The notes below the pieces were generated by a model that saw nothing but the letters and a program-made list of their open reading frames with translations, was not told where the DNA came from and did not search any database. 64,000 nt of DNA from Neoarius graeffei (Eukaryota; Chordata; Actinopteri; Siluriformes; Ariidae), in assembly GCF_027579695.1 (NCBI RefSeq), contig NC_083583.1, forward strand, positions 2,201,625 through 2,265,624, given 5' to 3'. Of the stretch, positions 11,121 to 22,970 are shown in pieces. Made by a program: the position numbers and the translations under genes. Within the stretch, counting starts at the first letter, position 1, and every line of letters begins with the position of its first letter.

Positions 11121-11152
<32 letters not shown>
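10908..11152. repeat. CT/CTGT microsatellite ending in a short CA run
   Basis: Continuation of the pyrimidine-rich array beyond the LINE, with CTGT blocks and a 'CTCCATCTCTCT' sub-repeat, ending in about eight CA units. Confidence 0.95.
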
Positions 11153-12760
11153 TTGTAGTGTGAATCTTGTGGATACAGTTTACATTAAAACTGATTTAAA
11201 ACCGAAACAGTGAAGACCATCGTTAGTTTAATTAATGATTAAATCATTAAAGATAAACTACACCACGCTGAAGGGTACCAGGAGCCTTGCTACACTGAAA
11301 GGTCCCCTTTAACAGCTGGGCTCTGATATGAGGTGGAGCAAGTGCAGCTTGTTTATCAAAACCAGGACACGCCCAGGACACGCCCTGCACAGAGTGAGTT
11401 TCAATCCCTGCTTTTACACCCCATGCAGTTCAGGGTCCGCTCTGGGGTCCTTACAGAAGTACAGCTGGTCCCAACCCACACTCTCAGAAATAAAGGTACT
11501 AAACCGAACTATTCCTTGTTGCTCAGGTGGTACTAAATCAGGGACATGTTCTGGATCTCTGGTGTGAATCTTTTCCCCAAGTTTTAAATTCCAATTATGT
11601 ACACTGAAAAAAATGGCCTGTTAAATTAACACAAAAAAATCTTGTACATCGGTTGCACTTATTAAATTCATATCCACTAAGACCAATTAAGTCATGTTCA
11701 GTCAAACAGAACATGACTTAATTGGTCTTAGTGGATATGATTTTAATAAGTGCAACCGATGTACAAGATTTTTTTGTGTTAATTTAACAGGCCATTTCTT
11801 TTTTCAGTGTGCCTGTTTTTTTTTATATAAAAACATACTATATTAACATCTTCAGGGAAAAACTGCACATTAAATTAAAAGCTGTAGCCCTGAAGGTCCC
11901 TTAAATCATTTGATTGCCTGCAGTACCTGAATATCTCTGTGTATTTTTATGTATTTTTAGTAAAAGGTTTTACAAAAGTTTGCCACTGTACATGTTTGTA
12001 TATAAAGTACAATATTTACTTTGTGTCATTAATGTGGAAACTGAACATCTGCATACATTAATATACAGCTACAGTGCGCTATCTACAGGCCTTAGACTGC
12101 ACTGACACCCCCAGTGACCTGGGGACAAAAACCCCAGCAGTGTGGACCTTTCCATGTCACTGAGCTCATAATGTTGTGGTTTGAAGCTTTTAATCAGTAC
12201 CTTTCACCTGGAGTGACCTGGAGTGTGGGTAGAGTGACATTTAAAAAGGTTTAAGGGACATAAACATCTCAGTGGACCTCATATCCTAGTTTCATTCCAC
12301 TGATGGCCAAGAGAGTATCTTAATAATAAAAATAATAAGAAAACGAATATGGGAGGTATTTTGTGCTTAAATAAAAATGTAAGCATTTCCCATCCGTGTT
12401 CCCAGTATGAAAAATTAAATGAAACAAAACCATCTGCATTTTAATTGTCCATGTAAGCAAACAACACTATTGTCAACAAGTAAAATTAAAATCACAGCTC
12501 AAATGTCAAAACATTTATCATCTCATTTCCTTCATCATATCATAATCATAGAATATCAGTATTTCTTGACCATAATTACAATTAAAATCTTAACAAGAAA
12601 AAGAAAATCCTAAATATACCTTGACTTTATTTTATTAATGAACTTCAAAATGAGGAGAAAAATGAAAATGCAGTGTGTTCTTTGTCTGTTTTAAAAAAAA
12701 AAAACATTAGGCTGCATACTCAATAAAATAAAAGTACAAATTAAAAAAATAAACTAAATC
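11153..12760. other. Non-coding stretch; only a MITE recognised
   Basis: Apart from the palindromic element at 11,601-11,810, no gene, exon or boundary could be supported. The right half is AT-rich. Confidence 0.5.
11601..11810. repeat. Near-perfect 210 bp palindrome (MITE-like)
   Basis: The two halves are inverted copies of about 100 bp, starting 'ACACTGAAAAAAATGGCC' on each strand and meeting near 11,705 with almost no spacer. Both arms share nearly all bases. It has no coding capacity. A clear target duplication could not be assigned. Confidence 0.9.
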
Positions 12761-12776
12761 AGAATCAACTTCAGCC

Positions 12777-12900
12777 CTGTGATGACCTGGTGACTTGTCC
12801 AGGGTGTCCCCCGCCTTTCGGCCGTAGTCAGCTGGGATAGCCTCCAGCTCGCCTGCGACCCTGTAGAAGGATAAGCAGCTACAGATAATGAGATGAGAAG
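12777..12900 (+). mobile_element. 5'-truncated tRNA-type SINE (family 1)
   Basis: The 3' half of the same SINE as the full copies at 22,587, 31,028, 34,187 and 49,432, ending in the GATGA tail. It is flanked by a perfect 16 bp duplication (12,761-12,776 and 12,901-12,916). The head with Pol III boxes is absent, as expected from incomplete reverse transcription. Confidence 0.95.
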
Positions 12901-12989
12901 AGAATCAACTTCAGCCTGTAAGGATGTGATTCTGTTTTCACTGTTGGTGCAAAAATAAAATGCATACATGTCAACCTTTAGTTACCCAT

Positions 12990-15900
12990 GCCCTTACAAA
13001 ATCTGTACTTTTCCCTTACAAAACACCCATGAGCTCTTATACATGAGAAAAAATTCCAATATATAATCCAAAGCACCGATTGTTTTATTCCACATTATAC
13101 GCAAAGGACTGGAGACCAGGGGTTTAAGCTGTGATACATGAAAGGTGGGGTGAACACATTGCATGGTGAGTGGTAAAGCCAGTCTGACAGAACATGGATT
13201 GATTACCTTGCTGATGAGGAAAGGTCCTAGGTACCTGGGAGCCAGCTTGCGGGAGACAGTTATGTGTGGCAGGTGGCGTGTGTAGAGCATGACTCGTTGC
13301 CCCACCAGGTAGGTGGGCGCCTTAGAGCAGCGTTTATCAGCCTGCCTCTTGGATGCTAGGGCGGAGCGAATGAGTCTTCTCCGGGCCATTGCCCAAGTCC
13401 TCCTGCAGCGGCGTATGAAGATCTGGGCTGAGGGTACGGCGACCTCCTCCTCCTGGCTGGGGAACAGTGGTGGTTGCTACCCTAGTGAGCACTAGAATGG
13501 AGAGAGATCTGTGGCAGAGGAAGGGAGAGTGTTATGTGCGTATTCGATCCAAGGTAGGTGCTTGCTCCAAGAACTGGCATCCCTGGACGCCATGCACCTG
13601 AGTGCAACCTCCAAAGCCTGGTTAGCCTGTTCTGCCTGGCCGTTGGTCTGTGGGTGGAAGCCTGAGGAGAGACTACAGGTGGCCCCAATGAGTTTGCAGA
13701 AGGCTCTGCAGAACTGTGCAGTGAACTGAGGACCCCGGTCAGAAACTATGTCGGTACACAGACCATGTAGGCAGAAAACGTGGTGGATGAGTAGTTATGC
13801 GGTCTCTTTGGCTGAGGGGAGCTTGGGCAGAGGAATGAAATGGACAGTCTTGGAAAAACAGTCAATGACAGTGAGGATGCATGTATTGCCACCTGAGTTG
13901 GGGAGTTCTGTGATGAAGTCCAGGGTGATGTGAGACCAGGGTCGATGAAGAATCGGGAGGGGTCTTAGCAAGCTGGCAGGGGGTCGATTGGCTGTCTTGT
14001 TCTGGGCACATGTGTTGCAGGCTGCCACGAACTCCTGGACGTCTTCCTTGATGGATGGCCACCAGAAGCGCTGTTGGATGAGCACCAGGGTTTGAGCAGC
14101 TCCCGGGTGACAAGCCAACTTGGAGCCATGACCCCACTGCAGTACCTGGGTTTGCACAGAACAGGGAACAAACAGATGGTTAGGTGGTATGTTGCTTGAG
14201 TTATCTTCATCGGTGTCCTGCTCCAGGGCCTTCTGCATGAGCGTCTCAACCTCTAGAATGGTGGCTCCCACCAGGCAGCGTGGAGGAAGGATGGTCTCGG
14301 GTGGCTTGGACTCCTCTTGGTGGGAGGAGAACATCCTGGACAGGGCGTCGGGTTTGCTGTTCTTGGAGCCTGGGCGGTAGGAGAGCGTCAAGGCAGTGAG
14401 AGGTCCGGCCACTGTGCTGAAGTCGCGGATGAAGCGCCTGCAGAAATTAGCAAATCCCAGGAAACGCTGGAGCTCTCATCGCGAGGATGGGGTAGGCCAG
14501 TCTGCGACTGCCTCAAGCTTGAGGGGGTCCATCCGGATCCTAGCTGGGGAGATGATGAACCCCAGAAATGAGACAGCGCTCTGGTGGAATTCGTTCTTTT
14601 CCGCCTTGACAAACAGCTTGTTTTCTAGCAGGCGCTGGAGGACCTGCCAGACGTGGCCCTGATGTTCCTCCAGGGAGCGAGAGATCAGGATGTCATCCAG
14701 GTACACGAAAACGAAGATGTTAAGAAAGTCCCTTAGGACGTCGCTGACGAGTGCCTGGAAGACTGCGGGCCCGTTGGTCAGGCCGAAAGGGACCATGAGG
14801 TACTCGTAGTCGCCAGTGGTGGTGTTAAAGGTCATCTTCCACTCGTCCCCCTCTCTGATCCTGACGAGATGGTAAGCATTGAGTAAGTCCAACTTGGTGA
14901 ATATCTTGGCTCCCTGGAGTAGTTCAAAGGCCGTAGTCATGAGCGGTAGGGGGTAGCAGTTCTTGACCGTGATGGCACTGAGACCTCGATAGTCAATGCA
15001 GAGGCGGAGCGACTTGTCCTTTTCCATGAAGAAAAATCCTGCCCCTGCTGGGGAGGAGGAAGGGCAGATGATCCCAGCTGCCAGAGACTCGGAGATGTAC
15101 TTCTACATGGCTTGTCTTTCAACAGGAGAAAGAGAGTAGAGTCGCCCTTTGGGTGGTGCCGTCCCGGGCAGGAGGTCGATTCCACAGTCATAGGGTCTGT
15201 GAGGAGGGAGGGACACTGCTTGGGTCTTGCTGAAAACAAGTCTTAAGTCTAGGTATTCCAGAGGCACATGAGAGAGGTCAGGAAACTCACTGGCTGAAGG
15301 CTGTGGTGGTTTGGTGGGAGGCAGAGCGGAGTTCAGGCAGGAAGCTAGGCAGGAATGGCTCCAGCCTAGGATGGTATTATCGGCCCAGTTTAGGTGGGGG
15401 TTGTGCTGCATTAACCAGGGTAATCCTAGGATGATGGGTACGTGGGGGTTGCTCATGACGTGGAGTTGGATGGTTTCAGAGTGGTTGCCAGAAATCCTCA
15501 GGGTGAGCGGGGTGGTAAGGTGGGTGATGGTGGTCAAGCCGGTGCCATTGAGTGTCAGGACTGTGAGATGGATGTCGAGAGCGAATAGCGGAATTCCCAG
15601 ACCCTTGGCAGTGGTGGAGCAGATCAGGTTCCTGTCTGCCCCTGAGTCAACGAGGGTCTGGAGATGATGATGCTGGTTGTCGTGGATGACGATGACAGGG
15701 AGTAACGGTCGATCAGCGGGGGGCTGGTTCCAAGTGTTGCCCACCAGGGCCCCTCAATTCACTGGTGTTCTCATTCCCTTTAGTGGGCAGGCTTGGCAGA
15801 TGTGCCCTTGCTGACCGCAGTAGAAACAGGCCCCTGTGCTCCACCAGCACTGTTGTTCCTCCACTGACACCCGTACCTGGTCTACCAGCATGGGTCCAAT

Positions 15901-17168
15901 GGACGAGGCAGGAGGTAGAGAGGAGGTGAAGCTGGGGCAGGTCTTCTCTCTCCTCCATTGCTGAAACCGGGTGTCGATATGGTTGGCGAGGTCCATGAAA
16001 CTGGAAAGGTCCAACGGCAGTTCCCACGATACCAGTTCATCCTTAATGGCGTCGGACAAGCCATGCAGGAACGCGTCGACCTGGGCGCTCTTGTTCCAAC
16101 CGCACAATGCCGCCAATGTCCAGAACTCGATGGCATAGTCCGAGGTAGACCGGGACCCCTGCTGCAGCTCCATGAGCTCTCTAGCCGCCTCCTGGCCTGA
16201 CAGAGAATAGTCGAAAGTTTGCCTCATCTCCTTGGAGAAATCCTTGAAACAGGAACAAAAGGGTGCATCGGTGTCCCAGACTGCTGTTCCCCACTCTCTG
16301 GCCTTGCAGGTGAGGAGTGTGATTGTATATGCTACCCGGGAGCATTCTGTGGGGAAGGCCAGAGATTGCAGCTCCAGGATCAAAGAGCATTGAGATAGGA
16401 ACGATCTGCAAGTATTTGGTTCTCCATTGTAAGGCTGAGGCACTGGAAGTCTGGGTTCACAGAGAGGAGCTGAAGTAGGAGACGGCTGGGCAGGGGTAGG
16501 CATGGCTTGATAGCGCTGCATCTGTGTGGTGAGGAGATTGAGTGAGTTGGACAGGGTGGCGAGGTTCTGGGTGATCTGCTGGAGGTCTTGTTGATGGGTC
16601 CCAAGGAGAGTCCCTTGCTGCTGGATGGCTGTTTTCAGACAGGTGAGTTCCGCTGGATCCATGTTGGCCAGAACGTACTGTTAGGGGTGGTGGAGGTGTG
16701 GGTGAGATAAGGATCCACAAGCAGAACACAGACAGTAATCCAATAAATAAGGTGCTTTAATCCAGGGAAAAGGGCATGGCAAAAACAGGACAAAAACAAA
16801 TGGCAAAAATCGTCCAGATAAAAAGAGACAAAAAACTTGACAAAAACACGAGACAGACAAGGACAAAAATGCTAGAGCAAAAAAAAAAAAAAGATAAACA
16901 AGAAAAAACCCTAAGTGCAAAAACCATGAACTATAAAAAAAAACCTTAGTGCAAAAACCATGAACCGCAATAAAGGCACAGAAATGGCTAGAATAGCGAA
17001 ATGAGACATTCTGGCAAAGTCAGGGTCTGAGAACGGCTTATTTATACACAGCAGAGAGAACCAGGAAGTGAAATGCAGGCTAGATGGAATTCCCGTCCCA
17101 GATCCGGATTAGCGCTGACCTGGGAGATAAGTAATTTCCGGAGTGGGAGTCCGGGGCGGAGCATAACA
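12990..17168 (-). mobile_element. Ty3/gypsy LTR retrotransposon fossil, 3'-truncated
   Basis: Reading leftwards, one LTR lies at about 17,168-16,680 (TGTTA...TAACA ends). Gag follows at 16,662-15,754 with a CCHC knuckle, then an aspartic protease region (about 15,744-15,300), reverse transcriptase with a 'YLDDIL' box (about 15,100-14,470), RNase H, and integrase with its zinc-binding and core parts (about 14,250-13,400). The tail of pol reaches about 12,990. No second LTR was found at the left end, so the copy is truncated. It is broken, with a handful of disruptions. With one LTR its age cannot be estimated. Confidence 0.88.
16680..17168 (-). repeat. 5' LTR of the gypsy fossil
   Basis: About 490 bp between TGTTATGC and CCCTAACA ends in the element's orientation, directly upstream of gag. 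It contains a TATAAATA-like box near 17,040. The partner LTR is missing from the window. Confidence 0.75.
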
Positions 17169-17427
17169 ATACACTCCTATTGTAATAGGCATATTTATCA
17201 CACTGCATCAAGTTAAAGGGATCAAATAAGCATGTACTGAATAAAAAGAAATTTTAGATCCCAGAGAAAGCAACTGAATTAAAAAGGACTATATGTACAA
17301 TCAAGTAAACAATTATCTACTAAACAGAATGACTGAACTGTAAACTTCATTATTTAATATACATTGCATCAGTAATAAAAGAATTATTGATGTAAATTTT
17401 GCAAATAAAATGTATTAATATTAAATA

Positions 17428-19021
17428 CGGTGGTGCTTGAAAATTTGTGAACCCTTTAGAATTTTCTATATTTCTGCATAAATATGACCTAAAACATCAT
17501 CAGATTTTCACACAAGTCCTAAAAGTAGATAAAGAGAACCCAGTTAAACAAATGAGACAAAAATATTATACTTGGTCATTTATTTATTGAGGAAAATGAT
17601 CCAATATTACATATCTGTGAGTGGCAAAAGTATGTGAACCTCTAGGATTAGCAGTTAATTTGAAGGTGAAATTAGAGTCAGGTGTTTTCAATCAACGGGA
17701 TGACAATCAGGTCAGACTGGGCACCCTGTTTTATTTAAAGAACAGGGATCTATCAAAGTCTGATCTTCACAACACGTTTGTGGAAGTGTATCATGGCACG
17801 AACAAAGGAGATCTCAGAGGACCTCAGAAAAAGTGTTGCTGATGCTCATCAGGCTGGAAAAGGTTACAAAACCATCTCTAAAGAGTTTGGACTCCACCAA
17901 TCCACAGTCAGACAGATTGTGTACAAATGGAGGAAATTCAAGACCATTGTTACCCTCCCCAGGAGTGGTCGACCAACAAAGATCACTCCAAGAGCAAGGC
18001 GTGTAATAGTCGGTGAGGTCACAAAGGACCCCAGGGTAACTTCTAAGCGACTGAAGGCCTCTCTCACATTGGCTAATGTTAACATTCATGAGTCCACCAT
18101 CAGGAGAGCACTGAACAACAATGGTGTGCATGGCAGGGTTGCAAGGAGAAAGCCACTGCTCTCCAAAAAGAACATTGCTGCTCGTCTGCAGTTTCCTAAA
18201 GATCACGTGGACGAGCCAGAAGGCTATTGGAAAAATGTTTTGTGGACGGATGAGACCAAAATAGAACTTTTTGGTTTAAATGAGAAGTGTTATGTTTGGA
18301 GAAAGGAAAATGCTGCATTCCAGCATAAGAACCTTATCCCATCTGTGAAACATGGTGGTGGTAGTATCATGGTTTGGGCCTGTTTTGGACGGCTTGCCAT
18401 CATTGATGGAACAATGAATTCCGAATTATACCAGTGAATTCTAAAAGAAAATGTCAGGACATCTGTCCATGAACTGAATCTCAAGAGAAGGTGGGTCATG
18501 CAGCAAGACAACGACCCTAAGCACACAAGTCGTTCTACCAAAGAATGGTTAAAGAAGAATAAAGTGAATGTTTTGGAATGGCCAAGTCAAAGTCCTGACC
18601 TTAATCCAATGGAAATGTTGTGGAAGGACCTGAAGCGAGCAGTTCATGTGAGGAAACCCACCAACATCCCAGAGTTGAAGCTGTTCTGTACGGAGGAACG
18701 GGCTAAAATTCCTCCAAGCCGGTGTGCAGGACTGATCAACAGTTACCGCAAACGTTTAGTTGCAGTTATTGCTGCACAAGGGGGTCACACCAGATACTGA
18801 AAGCAAAGGCTCACATACTTTTGCCACTCACAGATATGTAATATTGGATCATTTTCCTCAATAAATAAATGACCAAGTATAATATTTTTTGTCTCATTTG
18901 TTTAACTGGGTTCTCTTTATCTACTTTTAGGACTTGTGTGAAAATCTGATGATGTTTTAGGTCATATTTATGCAGAAATATAGAAAATTCTAAAGGGTTC
19001 ACAAACTTTCAAGCACCACTG
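17428..19021 (+). mobile_element. Tc1-like DNA transposon, copy B
   Basis: TA at 17,426-17,427 and 19,022-19,023 bounds an element with inverted ends ('GGTGCTTGAAA...' and '...TTTCAAGCACC'). It is the best preserved of the three copies of this family in the window. Confidence 0.95.
17793..18800 (+). pseudogene. Tc1 transposase, nearly intact, one in-frame stop
   Basis: A single frame of 335 codons runs from 'MARTKE' to TGA at 18,798. The N-terminal helix-turn-helix is intact. The catalytic triad is visible as WTDET, QQDNDPKH and the E of 'NPMEMLW' (DD34E). One codon is TGA (18,435), at a position where copy A has CGA. A 15 bp deletion at about 18,390 removes five residues relative to copy A, after 'VWACF'. 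No other break is seen. The single stop looks like CpG decay. Confidence 0.93.
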
Positions 19022-19407
19022 TACTTCATAAAAATTACAAAAAGTTCTATTTGACAAGTGTTGACATCACCTACAATATTACATTCCACTAAAGAAAATT
19101 ACTTGAAATATAACAGCAGTACTAAGTAGGGATGTTAATTAATAGTAGGTTACATGTAATAAATTATTTATAATCATGTCAAACAGTAAATGAAGGTGAG
19201 TAAAAGTTCCATTTGATAAAAAAGTGTTGACACCATGAGCAGTGTTCAATCCAACTAAAGATGGCTGAACCACATCAAGTATATTATGTAAACAAGGATA
19301 AGTGAAAATATTAATAAATTATGTTAAATTGAAAATCTTCCCAATAATTTATAACAAGAATTGAAATCTTATTCCTTTTTGGAGTGTTCTTTGTTGTACA
19401 AAGATAG
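19022..19407. other. AT-rich non-coding stretch; nothing recognised
   Basis: No open frame, repeat boundary or RNA gene could be supported in this AT-rich interval between a Tc1 and the tail of a minus-strand LINE. Confidence 0.5.
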
Positions 19408-21575
19408 TAAGTAAGTAAGTAAATTTTATTTATAAAGCACATTTAAAAACAGTGCAAACTGACCAAACTGCTGTACAGTGTCTGAAAATAAAATAAAATA
19501 AAATAAAGCAAGTCAAAGCAATAAAAGAAAAGAATAAATAAAAAAAAACTTTACTTTCCTTAAAATAAAGAAAATAAAAGCAATAAAGCATATTAGTAGC
19601 ATATAGTAAGAAAACATTTTAGCAGCATTCCAATAGACAAAGACAACTGGGCGCAGTGTACAGTGGCAAAACACTGACAGCATTGACCAACACATAGTAA
19701 AAGAAGATGAAGCATAAAATAATTAAGATACATAAAAAGTGTTAAAAAGCAATTTAGATACATAAAAAGTGTTAAAAGGCAGTGACTTAAGGGACAGAAG
19801 AAAGCTAAGAACTAAGAAGCAAAAGCTAAGGTGTGAAAGTGTGTTTTCAGTCTAGATTTAAAAGTAGTGATAGTGGGAGCGAGTCTGATGTCTGGAGGCA
19901 AACCATTCCAAAGACGTGGGGCTGCCACTGCAAAGGCTCGGTCACCTTTCTGTATGAGGCGGGACCGGGGAACATGGAGGAGGCCTTGGTTAGTGGATCT
20001 GAGAGACCTGGGTGCAGAGTGGTGTCGCAGCATGCCTGAAATGTAGGAAGGGGCCTGACCATGTAAAAACTTAAAAACTAAAAGAAGTATTTTGAATTGG
20101 ATTCTAAAACATATGGGGAGCCAGTGCAGAGATGAGAGGACAGGAGTGATGTGATCATGCTTCCTAGTACCAGTTAAAAGTCTAGCAGCAGCATTCTGCA
20201 CCAGCTGTAAGCGTGCTATCTGGGACTGGGGGAGGCCAAAATATAGGGCGTTACAGTAGTCGAGGCGAGATGCTACAAAGGCATGTATAATGGTTTCTAA
20301 ATCCTGGAATGATAGAGAGGGCTTAAGGCGGGTAATGACTCTGAGTTGGTGGTAGCTGTTTTTAATGACTGAGTTTATCTGTCTCTTAAAACAAAGTTCG
20401 GAGTCGAAGATGACCCCGAGGCTTTTGGCGTATGGTTTCACAAAAGGTGAGAGGGTAGATAAACTAGAAGTCACAAAGGGGATTGATTTGGGGGGACCAA
20501 AAATGATAACCTCAGTCTTAGAATCGTTGAGTTGGAGAAAGTTCTTGGTCATCCAACATTTAATGGCATCCAGGCAGTCCAACAAACACTGGGTGGAATC
20601 CTTTGATGTTAATGGTATGTATAACTGAGTGTCATCTGCATAAAAATGAAATGAAACATTGTGTTGGCGAATTATGTCACCTAGGGGGAGCATGTATAAA
20701 CAGAAGAGCACCGGGCCCAAAATGGAACCTTGTGGGACACCATATGAGACCGGGGCTGAGGGAGAGGAAGAGTGATCGATAGAGACTGAGAAAGTTCTGT
20801 GTAGTAGATATGATTTAAACCAGAGTAGTGCTGTGCCACTGATGCCCACCTGCCCCTCGAGGCGGTTAAGGAGGATGTTGTGGTCCACTGTGTCGAAGGC
20901 CGCGCTGAGATCCAACAGAACCAGGACTGCATTCTTACCCGAATCCAGAGTGAGGAGTAGGTCATTTGTAACCTTCAGCAGTGCAGTCTCAGTGCTATGG
21001 AAAGGTCTAAAACCGGATTGAAAAGGCTCTAAAACTGTGTTTTGGGACAGATAGGGGGACAGTTGGGCAAGAACAGCTTTTTCCAGAACCTTGGAAATAA
21101 AGGGCAGCTTAGAAATAGGCCTATAGTTGTTTAGACATTTGGGGTCCAGGTTGTGTTTTTTAAGCAGTGGCTGGATGACTGTATGCTTAAAGCAGGCTGG
21201 GACAGCACCTGATGTCAGACAAGCATTGATAATCAGCTGTAGGGAAGGGCCTAGAACATCAAGAGCTTCCTTTAAAATGAGAGTGGGGACATCACCAGGA
21301 GAGGAGGTGGTTTTCATATGCCTGACAATGTCATTTAGGGCAGTCAGGGATAAAGGGTCAAAGTGAGAGAGAGTAGCTATTGAGCGGGAAGGTGGGGGTG
21401 TATGTGAGGAGGTTAGAGCTGGGGGTGGAAAAGTAGCTCTAATATTCTCAATTTTGTTAGTGAAGAAATTCAAGAATTCCTCACAAGTATGCAAAGTTGT
21501 GATGGGGGATGTTGCAGATTTGGCACGAGCTATAATATCACTGCTTGGGTAGCAGTTGTAGCTCCTCATCAGACT
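19408..21575 (-). mobile_element. Rex1/L2-like LINE, 5'-truncated, open frame
   Basis: A minus-strand non-LTR retrotransposon. Its 3' end is marked by a TTAC-type tail (plus-strand AAGT repeats at 19,410-19,424). It holds one long open frame for most of ORF2. Upstream of about 21,575 the sequence changes to a hAT transposase fragment, so the LINE probably inserted there truncated. Confidence 0.85.
19812..21569 (-). CDS. LINE reverse transcriptase, 585-residue open frame
   Basis: The product is the polymerase of a CR1/L2/Rex1-group LINE, which copies its RNA at a nicked target. Motifs in order: 'YRPISKLPFISKVLEK' (fingers), 'LLDLSAAFDTVDH' (palm A), 'YGVPQGSILGPVLF' (palm B), 'FYADDTQLY' (catalytic C), 'LGVIFDSEL' (thumb), and a C-terminal 'RLWNGLPPDIR' motif typical of the group. 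The frame is unbroken to the stop. The endonuclease is absent because of 5' truncation, so the first Met is only the first available. The uninterrupted frame suggests a young copy. Confidence 0.85.
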   Translation of the reverse strand: MRSYNCYPSSDIIARAKSATSPITTLHTCEEFLNFFTNKIENIRATFPPPALTSSHTPPPSRSIATLSHFDPLSLTALNDIVRHMKTTSSPGDVPTLILKEALDVLGPSLQLIINACLTSGAVPACFKHTVIQPLLKKHNLDPKCLNNYRPISKLPFISKVLEKAVLAQLSPYLSQNTVLEPFQSGFRPFHSTETALLKVTNDLLLTLDSGKNAVLVLLDLSAAFDTVDHNILLNRLEGQVGISGTALLWFKSYLLHRTFSVSIDHSSSPSAPVSYGVPQGSILGPVLFCLYMLPLGDIIRQHNVSFHFYADDTQLYIPLTSKDSTQCLLDCLDAIKCWMTKNFLQLNDSKTEVIIFGPPKSIPFVTSSLSTLSPFVKPYAKSLGVIFDSELCFKRQINSVIKNSYHQLRVITRLKPSLSFQDLETIIHAFVASRLDYCNALYFGLPQSQIARLQLVQNAAARLLTGTRKHDHITPVLSSLHWLPICFRIQFKILLLVFKFLHGQAPSYISGMLRHHSAPRSLRSTNQGLLHVPRSRLIQKGDRAFAVAAPRLWNGLPPDIRLAPTITTFKSRLKTHFHTLAFAS

Positions 21576-22570
21576 TCATTTTAATTTGCAGATGTGCAGT
21601 TCATATGTCTGCAGCCGTATTTTTTTCTGTCCTCAGGATGAATTTTCCTAACCAATGAAAAAGCCCTCTCGCTATCTGCATCGCTCTGTGGGAGGCAGAG
21701 CAAAGCAGTAAAAAGTTGTTTCAGCATTGGAAACCTGGCAACACCCAGAGCAGTTTTTACATCAAAGACCTTTCCCCAGTATACATCTATTATTTTCCTG
21801 GTCAATAAAAAGAATCAGAGCACGGCAAACATGTCGAAGGTGTTAAATTGCTTCCATCCCCGACTACACATTTTAGAGACAGGTTACCAACAGTCGTTAC
21901 CACCATTACTCTTCATTCAATACTTTTCCAGTTTACTGACGACTGATGGTAGTAACGAGTGTTGGTCATCTGTGTCGACATATAACGTCTATCAGCAATT
22001 AAAATGTTTAGGGAAGCGAAACCAGAAATCACCGGGTAACTACAGTTGCTGTTGTATAAACAGCGACTCCCAGTATCGCCTCCCTAAATTATCATGATAA
22101 TGGAGGCAGCTTTCCTACATGCAAACAGTAAAAACTTTATATAAAAAAAAAAAAAACACAAATGCTTACCTGTGCAGTCTTTGAATCGGGAAACTTTTTT
22201 TTTTTGCTAGCTGCGAAAAATGGTCTGCCACAGTCAGGGGATGTTGTGTTCCACAAGAAATTGGCAGAACATAACTTCTACAGCCATCACAGAAGTCTGG
22301 GCAGTCTGAGCCGATGTACTTACTGTAAATGACCGAGAAAACCACATGCAACTGTAAAACCACATAAATCGAAAATAGTTCTGTTTCATTGGGCATGCGA
22401 GTTTGAAAAAATAAATGGTGGGTGCTAAGAAAATTCTCGGAGTAACGGAAAAAATCTCTGATACAAAACATAATTTTCCCGTATGAAAATCAGTGCACGC
22501 CATATTAGCCAAAAAATTTTATTTTCCCATACAAAATACAGGGAAACCGTATAACTTGACGTATGAAAAT
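21576..22570 (-). pseudogene. hAT transposase remnant with C-terminal dimerisation domain
   Basis: A minus frame at 21,805-21,581 carries 'ARFPMLKQLFTALLCLPQSDADSERAFSLVRKI', shortened here to its hallmark 'SDADSERAFSLVRKI', the hAT dimerisation motif. An exon-like donor (ACAG|GTAAGC) near 22,170 suggests a spliced parent. The rest (to about 22,570) resembles the 5' part and terminus of the same element, but is not clearly coding. Confidence 0.6.
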
Positions 22571-22586
22571 GTAAATGATCACTGAC

Positions 22587-22960
22587 TGGTGGCACGGTGG
22601 TGTAGTGGTTAAGTGCTGTCGCCTCACAGCAAGAAGGTCCGGGTTCGAGCCCCGTGGCCGGCGAGGGCCTTTCTGTGTGGAGTTTGCATGTTCTCCCCGT
22701 GTCCGCGTGGGTTTCCTCCGGGTGCTCCGGTTTCCCCCACAGTCCAAAGACATGCAGGTTAGGTTAACTGGTGACTCTAAATTGAGCGTAGGTGTGAATG
22801 TGAGTGTGAATGGTTGTCTGTGTCTATGTGTCAGCCCTGTGATGACCTGGCGACTTGTCCAGGGTGAACCCCGCCTTTCACCCGTAGTCAGCTGGGATAG
22901 GATCCAGCCCGCCTGCGACCCTGTAGAACAGGATAAAGCGGCTACAGATAATGGATGGAG
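22587..22960 (+). mobile_element. tRNA-derived SINE (family 1), full length
   Basis: The head has an A box (GTGGTGTAGTGGTTAAG) and a B box (GGTTCGAGCCCC) of a Pol III promoter. A long body follows ('TGCATGTTCTCCCCGTG', 'GACATGCAGGTTAGG'). The copy is flanked by a perfect 10 bp duplication (22,577-22,586 and 22,961-22,970). Its tail is shorter than in the other copies. Such SINEs are abundant in catfish-like genomes. Confidence 0.93.
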
Positions 22961-22970
22961 GATCACTGAC

